DNA of 64,000 bases from positions 2,666,001-2,730,000 of the forward strand of contig JAJTTP010000001.1 of the NCBI GenBank assembly GCA_023313575.1. Reading direction: 5' to 3'. The first letter of the stretch is position 1; each line of letters starts with the position of its first letter. Below are positions 34,557-46,069 of the stretch, one piece after another. Position numbers and translations under genes: made by a program. The stretch comes from Eutypella sp. D-1. Taxonomy: Eukaryota; Ascomycota; Sordariomycetes; Xylariales; Diatrypaceae. The notes under the pieces were generated by a model, which was not told where the DNA came from, made no database searches, and saw nothing but the letters and a program-made list of their open reading frames with translations.

Positions 34557-35141
34557 CAACCGATCCGGAAGAAAAGTCAGTTCTTCGCATCGTCACGTGG
34601 ACGTCCGACGAGACCAGAAGTCATCTACGCCGCCTTCAAGTATCTTTTCCCCGAAGGTGGCTTTTTCTATCCTAATGGGAAAAAATACGACGCATCCGCA
34701 AACCTCAATGTGATCAAGGGGTTAGTGGAATACGAGGTTAATGAGGCCCGACAGAAACTCCCTGACGACGCGAAAAAGGTGGTCCCAAGCGATCCTGTCG
34801 AAGCAGCCAAGTTCATGGTTGAGAACTACTGGATGCATCTCGCCAATGCCAACCCTTCCACCTACCACCTCGTCGTCATATACTACAATCTGATCAAATA
34901 TGTGGAAGGAAATCTAAACAGCACATTTGACAACTTCCTCTTAGACAGAATGCCTCTATGGATGACTTTCTTGGAATGCTCTGAGGAGTTGGTTGGTAAG
35001 ATGGAGCGTGAGCTTGAGCAGGTCAAATTGCTCAAGGTCCTTGAGGAGGCATGTCGTCGCAAGGTGGCCCTAAAATATGATGAGACAACCTATCGTTTCA
35101 TCGTCGGTTTACTAGATAAAAATTATAATCAGCGAATCTAG
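34557..35141 (+). CDS. Orphan protein, 5' end unresolved
   Basis: An open frame of 194 codons with good protein character but no suitable ATG: the first in-frame ATG is near 34814, well inside conserved-looking sequence (IYAAFKYLFPEGGFFYPNGKKY, then AAKFMVENYWMHLA, YHLVVIYYNLIKYVEGN and FLECSEELVGKMERELEQ). An ATG at 34543 (MSAPSNRSGRK) is in another frame that stops at about 34711. Either a short first exon lies upstream with an acceptor such as CAG at 34578-34580, or a small indel has broken the gene. No domain is recognised. Composition suggests a soluble, mostly helical protein. It lies 0.9 kb upstream of another orphan gene on the same strand. Confidence 0.5.
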   Translation, partial: QPIRKKSQFFASSRGRPTRPEVIYAAFKYLFPEGGFFYPNGKKYDASANLNVIKGLVEYEVNEARQKLPDDAKKVVPSDPVEAAKFMVENYWMHLANANPSTYHLVVIYYNLIKYVEGNLNSTFDNFLLDRMPLWMTFLECSEELVGKMERELEQVKLLKVLEEACRRKVALKYDETTYRFIVGLLDKNYNQRI

Positions 35142-36021
35142 AAGGACATTGCAAATGGTCGCAAGCGAGGATGATTTTGTATAGGACGCACGTATTGCGA
35201 GTTTAGCAATCGCCGGTGCTCTGATGAGTTCTACGCGTATCGTTCAGGAAACCATAGCTAGCCACTCATTAGGACACTATTTCAAGCTAATATTCTTCCA
35301 TGGGCCCTTTGGTTCTAAAATCAGTTTCGTATCCAGTTAGTTGGCTATCAAGTTATCATCATATACTGACAGCTTCAGTTCATGTGCAGATTATTACTTT
35401 GCTCTGACCCTAACGCTGGCACGAAGATGAGTAAGATGCGTAGTACGGCGATACAAGGACGTACAGGTGTACATAATGGAGTTTGAAGCATTTCCGTCTC
35501 ATGGGACAGTGGTGCCGCGAATGTAAGGCTGTGTTTTCGATTCTCCGGCCACAATTACGTACTAGAAGATGTAGCAAACACAGTCGCGAGCATCGATGAC
35601 AGAGTGAGCAATCTATTGGTGATGCAGTTTGCCCAATACCTCTCATGTACAGGCGTCAAACAACAATGAAAGCTGGTCTGTTGGCTATTTTGTCATACGA
35701 ATTCGAGTTTGGGCACTATCATTGGACTAACTAAACCCCGCCCCCCCCAACCCCTTACCCTTGTCGACCTGGGTGGTACCACGTAGTAGCCTGTTATTAA
35801 CATGTCATACTGGCTCAATACTTGTTTTCAGGTAGGTACTCAACCAACAACCCATCAAAGTTTCCAAATCCAGTACCCCATATTCTTCACCTGGGTTTAA
35901 CTTATTCTACATAGGATCAAAGCACCACCATTCATGTCTATGTTGAAAACTTTCCACGACACCGCTTTCCTTATACACGCACGCTCACTTGAATCCCAGA
36001 CCTCTAGCTGCCATCGTTAGG
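35142..36021. other. Spacer between the two orphan genes
   Basis: AT-rich, no supported ORF. A poly-C-like stretch (CCCCGCCCCCCCC) lies near 35736-35748. Confidence 0.55.
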
Positions 36022-36633
36022 ATGGTCTGGGGAAAATCTCGGCCTTTCCACGAGAACTGGTGGCAGGTGAATGGGTTTTTCGAAAGTCGGCCCAAGATTC
36101 CAGAGAGGCATGAGATCATCTACCTCGTTTTCATCAACCCGAACCCCAACGGCGCTTTCACGAAGCTCCATGGCGATATTAACGGCATACTTGTCCCACG
36201 GAATCGTTATCGGAACCTATTCGGTTACTTTCAAGGGCGACTGAGTAGAGAGTACAGCAGGGCTTATGAGGATATTTCAGGATTCGTTGACGCTATCGTG
36301 GCTGCAGAGGGTGGCGGAGAGGCGGAGAAGAAAGACCTGACCGAGCAATACCAGAATCTATTTAGGAACGCCGAGACTGGGGAGAAACTGCTACCTTTGG
36401 ATGCAACCTTTGAGTATTCCATCGATCTCCTGATTTGCTTTGAGCAAGTAGTTGTCATGATTCAAGAACAGGAAGACCAGGCGCCTAAATATCTCCGTCC
36501 CCTCGCAGCGCTCAGAAAGTCCAAACACAATCAAGTTATCAGGGCTCTTGGACTAGGAGCAGAATATGATTTCAAGAGAAAGTCTGTTTTGAAGTGGAGC
36601 AGTCGGATGCTCAGGAAGTGGCTCCGGGGTTAA
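36022..36633 (+). CDS. Orphan protein, possibly related to its upstream neighbour
   Basis: Frame of 203 codons from ATG 36022 to the stop at 36631-36633. The frame is open for eleven more codons upstream without an ATG. Sequence: MVWGKSRPFHENWWQVNG at the start, a hydrophobic HEIIYLVFINPNPNG, an acidic middle (VAAEGGGEAEKKDLTEQYQ), a helix IDLLICFEQVVVMIQEQ and a basic end (KWSSRMLRKWLRG). No known family recognised. A weak match of RPKIPERHEIIYLVF to RPTRPEVIYAAFKYLF of the upstream gene hints at an old tandem duplication, but similarity beyond that is not convincing by eye. Confidence 0.55.
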   Translation: MVWGKSRPFHENWWQVNGFFESRPKIPERHEIIYLVFINPNPNGAFTKLHGDINGILVPRNRYRNLFGYFQGRLSREYSRAYEDISGFVDAIVAAEGGGEAEKKDLTEQYQNLFRNAETGEKLLPLDATFEYSIDLLICFEQVVVMIQEQEDQAPKYLRPLAALRKSKHNQVIRALGLGAEYDFKRKSVLKWSSRMLRKWLRG

Positions 36634-37680
36634 TCAGATGTCTTCGAAGAAGTTTTCTATCACTACAACTAATTCATACATCATACTACTAATGCTAGCT
36701 AGAATAGCTAAGTGAAATACTGCTACCAACAACCAAGCTGAAGCTGGCCTACCCAGTTCGACACCCTTGCACTGATGCCATCTTAGGAGTATATACTAGG
36801 GAATCTGTCATACCTCACGCCACACCGAGGGAAATATTAATAACTTGAGATATCGTGCAGGTCTCCAACGGGTAATGATGGACCCCCTTTGATTATGCTG
36901 TGTGCCCTCACACGCATCCACGTGTCGACCCCTATTGAGTGGATCCGCCAAGGCTGAAGACTTGCTAGCTCACGCTCCCCCCTATCTACTTACTTAGGTG
37001 ATGGCAGCTTAGCAGCTGACTCACCCAATGTTGTTTCAAGCAGTGACGTCTTAGGGAAAGTCTAGCTGTCATGAAATTGCATATTTCCTACATGCCACAC
37101 GCGATGCGGATGTAGGTGCAGAAGGCACCCATATTCTGGCTGTACAATATCACCTGCCCACTACAATACGAGGGTGTTATATAATTTAAGCAGTCGAGCA
37201 TCTTAGAAGTGAAAGGTTCCTTAAACAGTTGATACAATATTAATATCATATTTGTATTATATATATATTTTAACTTGGTAAATCGTCCGTATCAACACCA
37301 AACGTGGCGCTCCTTTAAATGGCGGACCTCATGTACCACCATACGTAACCGAGGTGTTGAATCAACAGCAATCATCACAATAAAATGCTTGATTCTTCCA
37401 ATCGTGTGTTATTCACCCGTTTCAAGCTAGGCAAGGTAAGCCATTCAACTTTAAAGGCACCCCGGCGTATAGGGAGGAATAGGGGCATCCGAACTCATTG
37501 TTCTATCAGGCTGTGTTACTCACTGCCGTACCCTGTTATAAGCCGCCAACAGCAACTTAGAAAACCACAATGAACCTCTTTTGAACTAAATAACAAGAAC
37601 ACACCACATGGCTGGCTTCCATAACCACCTGCCCTTCGTCTACCGCATATCGCCAAAAAAGAAAAATCCACAAGCTACCA
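36634..37680. other. AT-rich spacer
   Basis: No supported gene. The stretch at 37230-37275 is strongly AT-rich with repeated TATA. Short ORFs near 37385-37573 have no recognisable relatives. Confidence 0.55.
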
Positions 37681-38693
37681 ATGGAATCTACACATCGTAA
37701 TTACGGAGCAAACACTACTGAACCCATCGCAAAGATGGAACACAAGAAGGGCAGGCGCAACTGTTTGCGTATCAATGAGGACAACTGGGCCTGGTCTCAT
37801 ACCTCGGATTATACCATGGACAAGCGACCCCAGACTGAAATAGCGAACCGCAGGGGTAAGTTTCAATACGCTTTTGAAGTCTTGCCCGGACCAGCCCTTG
37901 ATAATTTGGACTGAATTTCTATCTATGGAGCTACTGGTGATGTGGAGTTTCTGATAACGTCGGTTCGCAGGATACAGCAGCAATACTTTGATCGGGGCCG
38001 TACGGATTTTTCAATTCACCACGGCCCTACTCTACACCGCTCTTTACCTCGGTTCGAAAACGGATAACGGAGAGGATGTAATTGGCCACATAGTGACGGC
38101 TAGCCTTTCAATTGTGACTGGTTGCTTCGCCTTCGTGCTTCTGGCCCGCCGTCACATCTGTGACAAGATCACAATCTCTCTCGAGGCTCTGTCGTTCATT
38201 ATTTGGGCTTTTATACTAGGTCTCAACTCACGGAATCCACTCAAGGGGCACCAGGGATGGCCTGTGTTCGTCACTCAAACAAGCGCAGTGCTCTGGGCTC
38301 TGACATCTATCACCATCTGGATCATCCCAATGCTGTTTGCCATATATAGCAAAGCTATGAGATACGTAAGTAGACTCAAAAAGACATGCGGCTGGTCTAA
38401 CTGTTTCGTAGGTATCTTCACACGGATCCACGACTTCTACTCCCTGTATGGAGGCGAAGGCAATTCCACAGCGGGGCGACTGGCCTAGTGCCTGCGAGAT
38501 GGCCATTCCCTACGGAGACCAGCGTTTCAATCCACCGTTGGAACTAGTATCACAACCGACTATGGCTCACAGCCGCAATCACCAAGATTCGCCATATTCT
38601 AGACAATATGTGGTTAATCAGAACACCTCCGCCCAACGAGTTTCCGTATCTCCGATAGAATCTGATGGGCCGTGGGATTTACGTCACGGGTGA
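37681..38693 (+). CDS. Four-span membrane protein, MARVEL-like
   Basis: Exons are 37681-37855, 37971-38365 and 38412-38693 (283 residues). Both introns have GTAAGT donors; the second is 46 bases with a ctaac branch site and TAG acceptor, and skipping it would read through to a shorter false end. The N-terminal 58 residues are polar. Four hydrophobic segments follow: IFQFTTALLYTALYL, SLSIVTGCFAFVLLA, ALSFIIWAFILGL and SAVLWALTSITIWIIPMLFAI. The spacing and the short loops match fungal MARVEL-like integral membrane proteins. The C-terminal tail is polar and serine-rich (VSPIESDGPWDLRHG). A role at eisosome or plasma-membrane domains is only analogy. Confidence 0.78.
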
Positions 38694-40431
38694 TCTAGCG
38701 GGATCATCCAGCATGGGAGTTTAGTCATATCCTGGGCAGTCCCAAGGAAGATGCAATTCAAGAGCATAAGACTTTCTAAGAAGTATCAGTCTAGTTGACT
38801 AAAAGGAGCGAGAGGAGAGGAAAACATCGGTTTTGTGACTGTTTTAGTCCTATATCAGTTATAATCGCACATCCATTAATCTATCTCACCTATTGTCCCT
38901 AGTCAAGAAGGTTATTGTGAACCTATACTGTGATGCCACAGCACGGTGCTTCCCATGTTGCATCCAAGCTGCGTATTGGATATAGGCCGTCATCCAGCAT
39001 AGCAACATTGAGTCTCCAAAGGTAAGTCACTTACGGACTCAATACATAACAACAGCTAGCGGAACACGTGAACCTCTTTCTCCATTATTGATCTACGGGC
39101 AGCTGTAGCCCGTAGAAGAGTGTATGCTTTATATATAGACTAGCCAAATTGAGTACGCGGCTGATAAGATAGTTGTCGAGTTGAGCGATACTTGAATATC
39201 TAGTCAACTCCTTGAGACACCGTCCTAAGAATTAGCACAAGCACTACATAGCACACGATACACAGGGGGTCAACGGACCCTCGACGAGTTGCGCCCCGTA
39301 GCCTTCGGCGTGGTGATGGTGTATGCCTGGCTCCTCCGGTATTACCACGACAACCTATCACCCTGTTAATTACCCATTATCGTTATCGACATTTAGTATA
39401 AACAGGACACTAACAACATTGTATAGCCTTGTAATATTTGATGAGCTCGACGGAGTCCCTACATTGTGAAAAGTTGAAGGCTCCTACTTTTTATAATCGG
39501 GCAATTATTAAAACATATTGGCCTTTACCATACTGGCGAACTATCGATAGCGACCCTTTAGCGACTGCCTCCTGCTCCACACTGCATCCCTTAATAACTA
39601 CTACCTTATTGCGCAAGTGAATAGTCGCGAGATACCTACTGTCTGGATATGCCTGCGGTTGAACAGGGCCTTGAGATTGCTGACACTGGAAGCGGTGCGG
39701 CATGGAAGGGGTATGATACTCTACGGGACCCAGGTCCACAAGAAGTGAAGACCCACCCCGACCCCTATCCCCACCCTAACCCAACGATACATGTTGATGG
39801 GCCCCGACTGCGTAGATAACGTACCCATCAACTTCCTTGAAAGCTTGGTAGATATTCCACTACTACGATGATGTAAGTTCCTCGTCCCTTAGTATGGAAG
39901 TGGATAATTGTAATCCCAGCCTTCGTGCTGTTTACTTCGAACACACCGACAGCCGTTCCCCTCGGCGGGAACTCACGCTTTTGCTGTGTGGGTCTATGTG
40001 CTACATATTTTTCGGCTCTGACTGTACTATGCGTTGCTAGAGTAGAATACCTGGCGCCTATCCTCCGCATCGTGCTTGATGTGACCCCTAAATCGAATAT
40101 TACTCGCCGAAGAATACTCTTCAGGTACATGTTATCAAACCGCTAAGTCCTACGCCTGAAGTGAAAGCGCCCCTAAACGTTCGAATATGGCACTTACGAT
40201 TTAATAGATAAGGAATATGATGAGTAAGATCGTAATTGTTGTATTTATAGTTTTTGATAGCTATCGAGCAGGTCGACCATAAGCATTCCATTACCTCCCT
40301 TCCCTAGCTAAATAGCAGAATATTTGGCCAGTGACATAAACCATTGATATAGCTTCTGGATCTCTGAAGCAATTTGACTTAGCCATGATGTACTCATCCC
40401 CATAGTATCTTCTGTAGATCCTGCTCGTGTA
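38694..40431. other. AT-rich spacer
   Basis: About 1.7 kb with no supported gene between convergent neighbours. Short ORFs at 39438-39739 and 39828-40146 overlap on both strands and have no recognised relatives. Confidence 0.55.
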
Positions 40432-43400
40432 CTACCTACCCGCTGACTTAGCCTTAGCTCTCTCTAGACATTGGCGAATATGTTGTTGCCTGGGAGCATA
40501 GACCTGCGCGATATTCCGTGATGCCAGGCGGTTGCGGAAGGATCTGATGTTTCCAGAGAGCTCGCCGTACTCTCCCATGATTCTGAGCCGATCCCTCTCA
40601 GCTTTGACAGCTGTTTGATTAAATTCCTTGACATGTACCTCCCTGAGCCTAGAAATGGCTTCTTCAACGTCACGCTTGTATTCAAGCGGTACGTCCTCAA
40701 CTGGCACTTGTGTCTCTTCCAGCTGGTCAATGATTCTCTGTTTTCGAGTTAGTTAAAGTCTAAAGATGATGTGAGACAAGTACCTACCTCCACGATCCCG
40801 TAAAGTGTGCTAGAAAGTTTCGCTGTTGCATCTGTCTTCTCCTGTCGGATGAATGCTTGGTCTCCTGGCTGATGAACTTTCCACGGGAGTCTGGCACCTG
40901 CAATGGTAGGACCTTTTGGGGATCGTTCCCCTGTGGCGTGAGCCAACCGACGACTATCGATAGGAATGTCCTGCAAAGGGGTTTGGATCGACGACCATTT
41001 GCTATTTAATGCAGGTTGTACCGTTCTAGTTTGAACACGGCTTTGGATTGGACTTCCTAGATCACCAACTAGCGACGATACGTGTCTGACTGGCGCCGGA
41101 TTCGGGAGGGAAGGCATAGTCGCCCGCTCAGTACCATGGTCTTTGCGTATCATCGTTGCTACACCTCTGGTTTCTGCGGGATGGTCTTCGTAAATGGTGA
41201 AAAGCTTAGGCACCTTCTCTTTGCGAGAGTTATAATGGACGGGGGTATCAGGAATCACATCTGTGTTTTCTTGGGGAAAGCGTCCCTGTGGTAGCGGAAC
41301 GGTCTTGAGTTGTTTCTTTCGGCTACCATCCTGGCTTCTGGCCTTCCTTTTGCGCTGAGCCAGATCAGAAGGGTCTGCATCGTCAAGTACAATTGGACCT
41401 CGAGGCTCAAGACCATCTCTGTCTTGGATCTCCCCGAGAACGGAACGCTCTGTCTTTGACTGACGACCGCTGGTCTCGCCGTTAGTGTGAGTCACGTTAG
41501 AGATTGCAGGTGGTATTGGATGAACGGGATCCACATATTGCTTCGTCGTGACCCCGGCAGGCGAGTGTTCCCTGGAGCTAATATTGAAAGACGAGTGGTC
41601 TGAGGGAACAGTTATAACCGAAGGGACACCGTTGTCTGCAACACCCAAAGCATCTAGCATTGGCTCACCAGGGCCCTGGATTTCATGGGATCGAATCTGC
41701 GCAGTATTGCCCATAATATGGCCTGCATCCCTCTCTGGGCTGTTCTTCGTAGGAGACTCTAGTGACTGCAAGGTAACTGCTAATTTGTCTCCATTCTTCT
41801 CTACTGGTAATTTAATCTCATCACCAGTTCTGGGTGTTTCACCCTCCTTCTGGGCCTCACTGGCGGTTGCCTTTGCTACAGGGTCGATGTTTCGTGATCG
41901 TGGGCTGACCTTCTGTTTCGTGACCCTCGACTTCGAAGAATAGGTCATGGGACTCTTCTTCTTTCCGGAATTCGGACCATTAGACACCGAATTCGAGGGC
42001 ACAGACTGGTTGAGACTCGCAGGGTCAGCGCCGACTGCTGTCTGATCCTCTACTTTCAGTGGCCTTATAGATGCTCCTTTCTTTTTTGGGTTGACTCTGG
42101 TAGTCTTGGTGTTCTTGACAACCCTCGACCGTAGCGACATGGTCTGTGTTGAGTTCTTGGGACTTCCAGCTGGCACCTCAAAGACATCATCGGTGGCGTT
42201 GAGTTGCACTGCTTGTGATGACAGTCCTGTAAGTTGTCGGTCCGTCGCTTTCGTCGAAGAAATTTTCGGATAACGCCTCTGCTGGTGACCAACACCAGCC
42301 GCTTTTGACGAGTCGGTGCCTTCATTGGATCCCGAATGCACCGTTGTTATCTGTTTTAAATATGTAGAGCTTCCATCCGGTAGACCACCGAAACCATCTG
42401 AGAGTTGAGCCTCCGAATGCGATGGCTGAGGTGCTGTTTGAGGGAAAAATGGCTTCTTAGCAACTCTCTTGGAAGAAATCTTCGATAGCACAGGAAGCCT
42501 GGGGTTTCCCTGCATAGCGGCCTTCTTGGGGGGCAACCTATGATTGGTAGTTTGTAGTGAATCTGGGGTGGTAGTGTTTTTAGTATGCTTCGCCTTATCA
42601 GAGAGTGAAGCATTCGGTTCGACTTCGACCGACAACGCGGCGCCTGTAGACCTGGTTACCTCCTGCATATTTTGGACAGATTTGGTAGACAACTTTATTG
42701 TGTCCTTGGTTATGGGCTTCTGAGCACCTTTTGCACCAGGTCTGGAACCCGTCTTTCCCTGCTGAAATCCATTGGTCTGGAGAGCGTCAGAGGCAGTCGA
42801 CTTGACGACTGGAGGGTGCTTCTTATTTGGAGCGACCTTCTTTGCTTTATTGCCCGCAACTTTCGTGGGCTTCTTCGATTGTTTCTTCTTCTTCGAATAA
42901 GGTAGATAATCTGAGTCCGACAGTTCAGACTCAGCAGGCTGGAATTCAGATATCTCGCTTGGGGTAGCATCGCCACGGATTCCAGTCTCATCTCCACCTT
43001 CCGGTACTGGACTACGAGAAGATCGTGGAGTGGTATTCAAGGAAAGTGGAGGCAGGTCGCTTCGTGCTTGCGAATCGTGCAGCTCAAGTGTTATATCCAT
43101 CCCGGGACGTCCTAGATGTGATCCCGCATTAGTATGGCCGCCTCCGCTAGGGATATACAGATATACAAAACTTACCGAAGTCGACATTGAACGTACCTGT
43201 TGTTGTTGGCGAGCTACGGTGCAAATCGGCTGCTGATGAATAGGAAATCATGTCATCTGAGAGCTCATAAGGATGGTGCGTCGCATCATCTTGGGTCTCG
43301 GAGAGATCACTGTCTCTACCTTCATCGCCTTGAGGATCGCTACCGGCTTCAGAGACAAAATCCTTGAGTCCCAAGATGCTGCTCTTGTCTAGAGTACCGT

Positions 43401-43509
43401 CGCTGTGGTTATCACCGATATCCGATTCTGCGTCAACGAAGTGCTTGAGCCCCCATACTTTCTCGCCATTATTCGCCCCCCCTTTCGAAGCCTTCTTCTG
43501 GGGAGGCAT
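40432..43509 (-). CDS. Large disordered basic protein, probably nuclear
   Basis: Minus-strand exons are 43509-43176, 43111-40788 and 40737-40432 (987 residues). Introns have GTAAGT and GTAGGT donors and keep frame (NVDF to GRPGMDIT; GIVE to RIIDQLEE). No domain is recognised. The N-terminus has two related acidic segments, VWGLKHFVDAESDIGD and ILGLKDFVSEAGSD, which look like a duplicated short motif (GLKxFVxEAxSD). The middle 700 residues are lysine/serine/proline-rich, with SKKKKQSKKPTK and RKRKARSQDGSRKK as likely nuclear signals. The last 110 residues are a charged helix (KRDVEEAISRLREVHVKEFNQ, KAERDRLRIMGEYGEL) with coiled-coil potential. This layout suits a chromatin or spindle scaffold, but that is a guess. 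Confidence 0.8.
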
Positions 43510-44792
43510 CTGAGGGTCACGCTTGACTGTGAGCACGATTAGTTTCTACAGACACGTTAGAAACATACATAGTCCCTCTGGGAAATACACACTTAGTTGA
43601 AGGGAAACCAGATTACCCATTCATCTGAGAAGCCACAGACGATGCTGAACGGTAGCAATCGAGGAACAGACAAGAACGGCAACCGATCAGGACAACTCAA
43701 GTTATGAGCATAAGTAAGTTAAATATTTCACTGAAGAACTGAAGAACTTATATGAAGCTCTACAGACTAAAATCCTACAGTTCGTGGCGTGGGGAGGAGG
43801 GTTGGCTAGCGAGTATCGCTCTTCTGTTGGCGTAGGTGCAGAGGAAGGAGTTGAAGAGGTAAAAAAGTCTAAGTGATGGGAACGGGGGAATCGGGGGCGA
43901 CTTGAGGAATAATTGGGAGTCACTGAAGAGAGCTACACTGGCGGAAGGAGGCAACCGGAATCTGAATAAAATTGAATTACTTGACTTTTGGATGTTCTTT
44001 CCTCGCAAGAGATTCATACTGGGAGAAGTCGCGCCCCCTGACCCCTGAGCCTCAACTTCCACACGCATCTGGCTCCACTAATAAGGAAAGCTGGGCAGTT
44101 ACGTTTCCTTCCCTTAACCACGGCTCCGTGAATTAAAAGCCGTCATGGATACCTAGGTAGGTATAAGCCTTACACTGAAAATAAAGTAGGTACCAGGTAG
44201 CCCATCTGGCTGTACCGAAGCCCAAGTAGGGTTCCGCTGTGGGACACCAATATGTTGTGTATTTCTGTCTCGATTTACGCTAAATATACTCATGCGCGCG
44301 AGACGACCGGGATTGTGGCGTACACTCCTATTCTACGCATAGGGTTACGTTATGCTTTCATTACTTACTAGGTATGTATAGGTGTTGCATTAGATGGTTG
44401 GTGGAAGCATCGTAGATGCGACTATTTTGCTGTAAACATGCATGCCCACACTGATGTGGTAGATAGTCTGATAAGGGATGCATACCTGGACAAGCATCAA
44501 TGAACAATGCATAAACGACAAGGCATTCAAACACATAAAGGTTACTATCGGCGGGGTATAGTTCATTCATTATCATCATCACTGACATGGTGATCTAGTG
44601 AAGCCGGCAAATGCCGGTCGGTCTCTGAGGCCGCAGCTGACTTAATTCAAGTCAAGCTAGAAATGACGAAGATGCTAATGCTCGCCAGGTACCAGATGAT
44701 ACAGGTCCATCCTAATCAATTCCATCCAGCCAACGCCTTAATTTGTCTTGTTGTTTTCCCCACCCATCGCCACTAAAATTGCACTGATTGAT
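43510..44792. other. Spacer upstream of the disordered-protein gene
   Basis: Holds the promoter of the minus-strand gene and the 3' flank of Rpl11. One TACCTAGGTA palindrome at 44150-44159. A small hairpin-like repeat (GCCGGCAAATGCCGG) lies at about 44603-44617. No supported gene. Confidence 0.55.
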
Positions 44793-45462
44793 TTATCGGA
44801 CGATACCGTCGAACCTCTGCTTGAACCACTTGACGGTCTCGTCACGGTTGATGCGGTGGCTGGCGCCGATCGTGCTCTTGCAGCGGCGGCGGCGGGTGAC
44901 GCGCTCACCGGGACGGGTCATGCAGCAGTAGAAGTCCATGCCGTAGATACCAATCGCGGGGTCGTACTTGATGCCGAGATCGATGTGCTCGCTGATACCG
45001 AAGCCGAAGTTGCCGGTCTCGCTGAAGTTGCGCTTGCGCAGCTCGTACTCCTTGACCTTGAGGCCACGCTCGAGAATCTCCTCGGCCTTGGGACCACGGA
45101 CGGTGACGTGGACGGCGATCTTCTCGTTACGGCGGATACCGAAGGTTCGGACAGTGTAGCGGGCCTTGCCTGTGCGATGGGAAATTGTGGATTAGCGATG
45201 TCTGATTCTACGATTGATCAACCTCTCCCGGGGAGATAGAACATACTGTAGACCGGAGTCTGACCGCTCAGCTGCTCCAGCACCTTGGCGGCACGGGTCA
45301 GTCTGTCACCAGACTCGCCGACGGAGATGTTCAGGACGAGCTTCTGGATGCGGAGCTCCCGCATGGGGTTCTGGGCCTTCTCAGACTGCGAAACATAGTT
45401 TTGTTAATGCCAAATTCGAAAAATTTATACTGAAGTTGAGAATTGATTTCTAAACGTACCAT
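44793..45462 (-). CDS. rpl11: 60S ribosomal protein L11 (uL5)
   Basis: Cytosolic large-subunit protein that binds 5S rRNA with uL18. Minus-strand exons are 45462-45460, 45385-45247 and 45169-44793 (172 residues). The first exon is the start codon alone; splicing gives [29 protein letters not shown], the standard uL5 N-terminus. The second intron (GTATGT donor, CACAG acceptor) splits the serine of [17 protein letters not shown]. Family signatures [13 protein letters not shown] and [14 protein letters not shown] are present, and the C-terminus is ...FDGIVR. Codon use is strongly biased, as for highly expressed genes. ATG-proximal introns are common in fungal ribosomal-protein genes. Confidence 0.98.
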
Positions 45463-46069
45463 GTTGGCTGTGATTGTTAGTATGGACTGTGGTAGAAAAG
45501 AGAGGATGTGGTGATGATCTTGGGATGCGATGTTGACAGGCGTAGAATTTGTGACCTTGTACAGAGTAGTGTTGATTTCTGAATTTTGACTGGGAGGGCT
45601 TTTTTACTAGGAAAACCCTTATCGATAGATTAAATTGTGCGGTAGTGTGGCTTAAAGATTTGCAGCCGATTTGGTGGGGGACGAGAGAGTACTTCGAATG
45701 CAATGGCTTGACTATTGTGGCTTAGGTCCCGCTTGAACATGTAATATCAACTCTAACCATAAGAAGGATAGCGTGCTAAATAACTGCCCAGGTGTGCATT
45801 GACCACAATGAGCTCTAGGTCACCTACTATGTACAATCCTTCAGCCTTGGGTGTTGAAGCTACTTGTGTACTTAGCAAGCTGCCTCTAGGTATTTTCTAT
45901 TACGGCTTCTGCTTTCTATCAACAACAAAGTCGCGATCTTGACCGCCCCCCTCCCCCACGTGTGAGAAAGATCACTTGAAGTCACCAGCAAGCGACATCT
46001 TCATCTCAACCGCGAAGCATCAATTTTTGTACTTCCTGAAGAGCTCCGTGGGAGCACTTCACCGTCAAA
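45463..46069. other. Shared promoter of Rpl11 and SmB
   Basis: A 607-base divergent spacer between two housekeeping genes. No ORF of note. ACACGTG/CACGTG-like sequence occurs near 45957-45962 and CCCTTAT near 45617; neither is assigned a factor. Confidence 0.5.
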
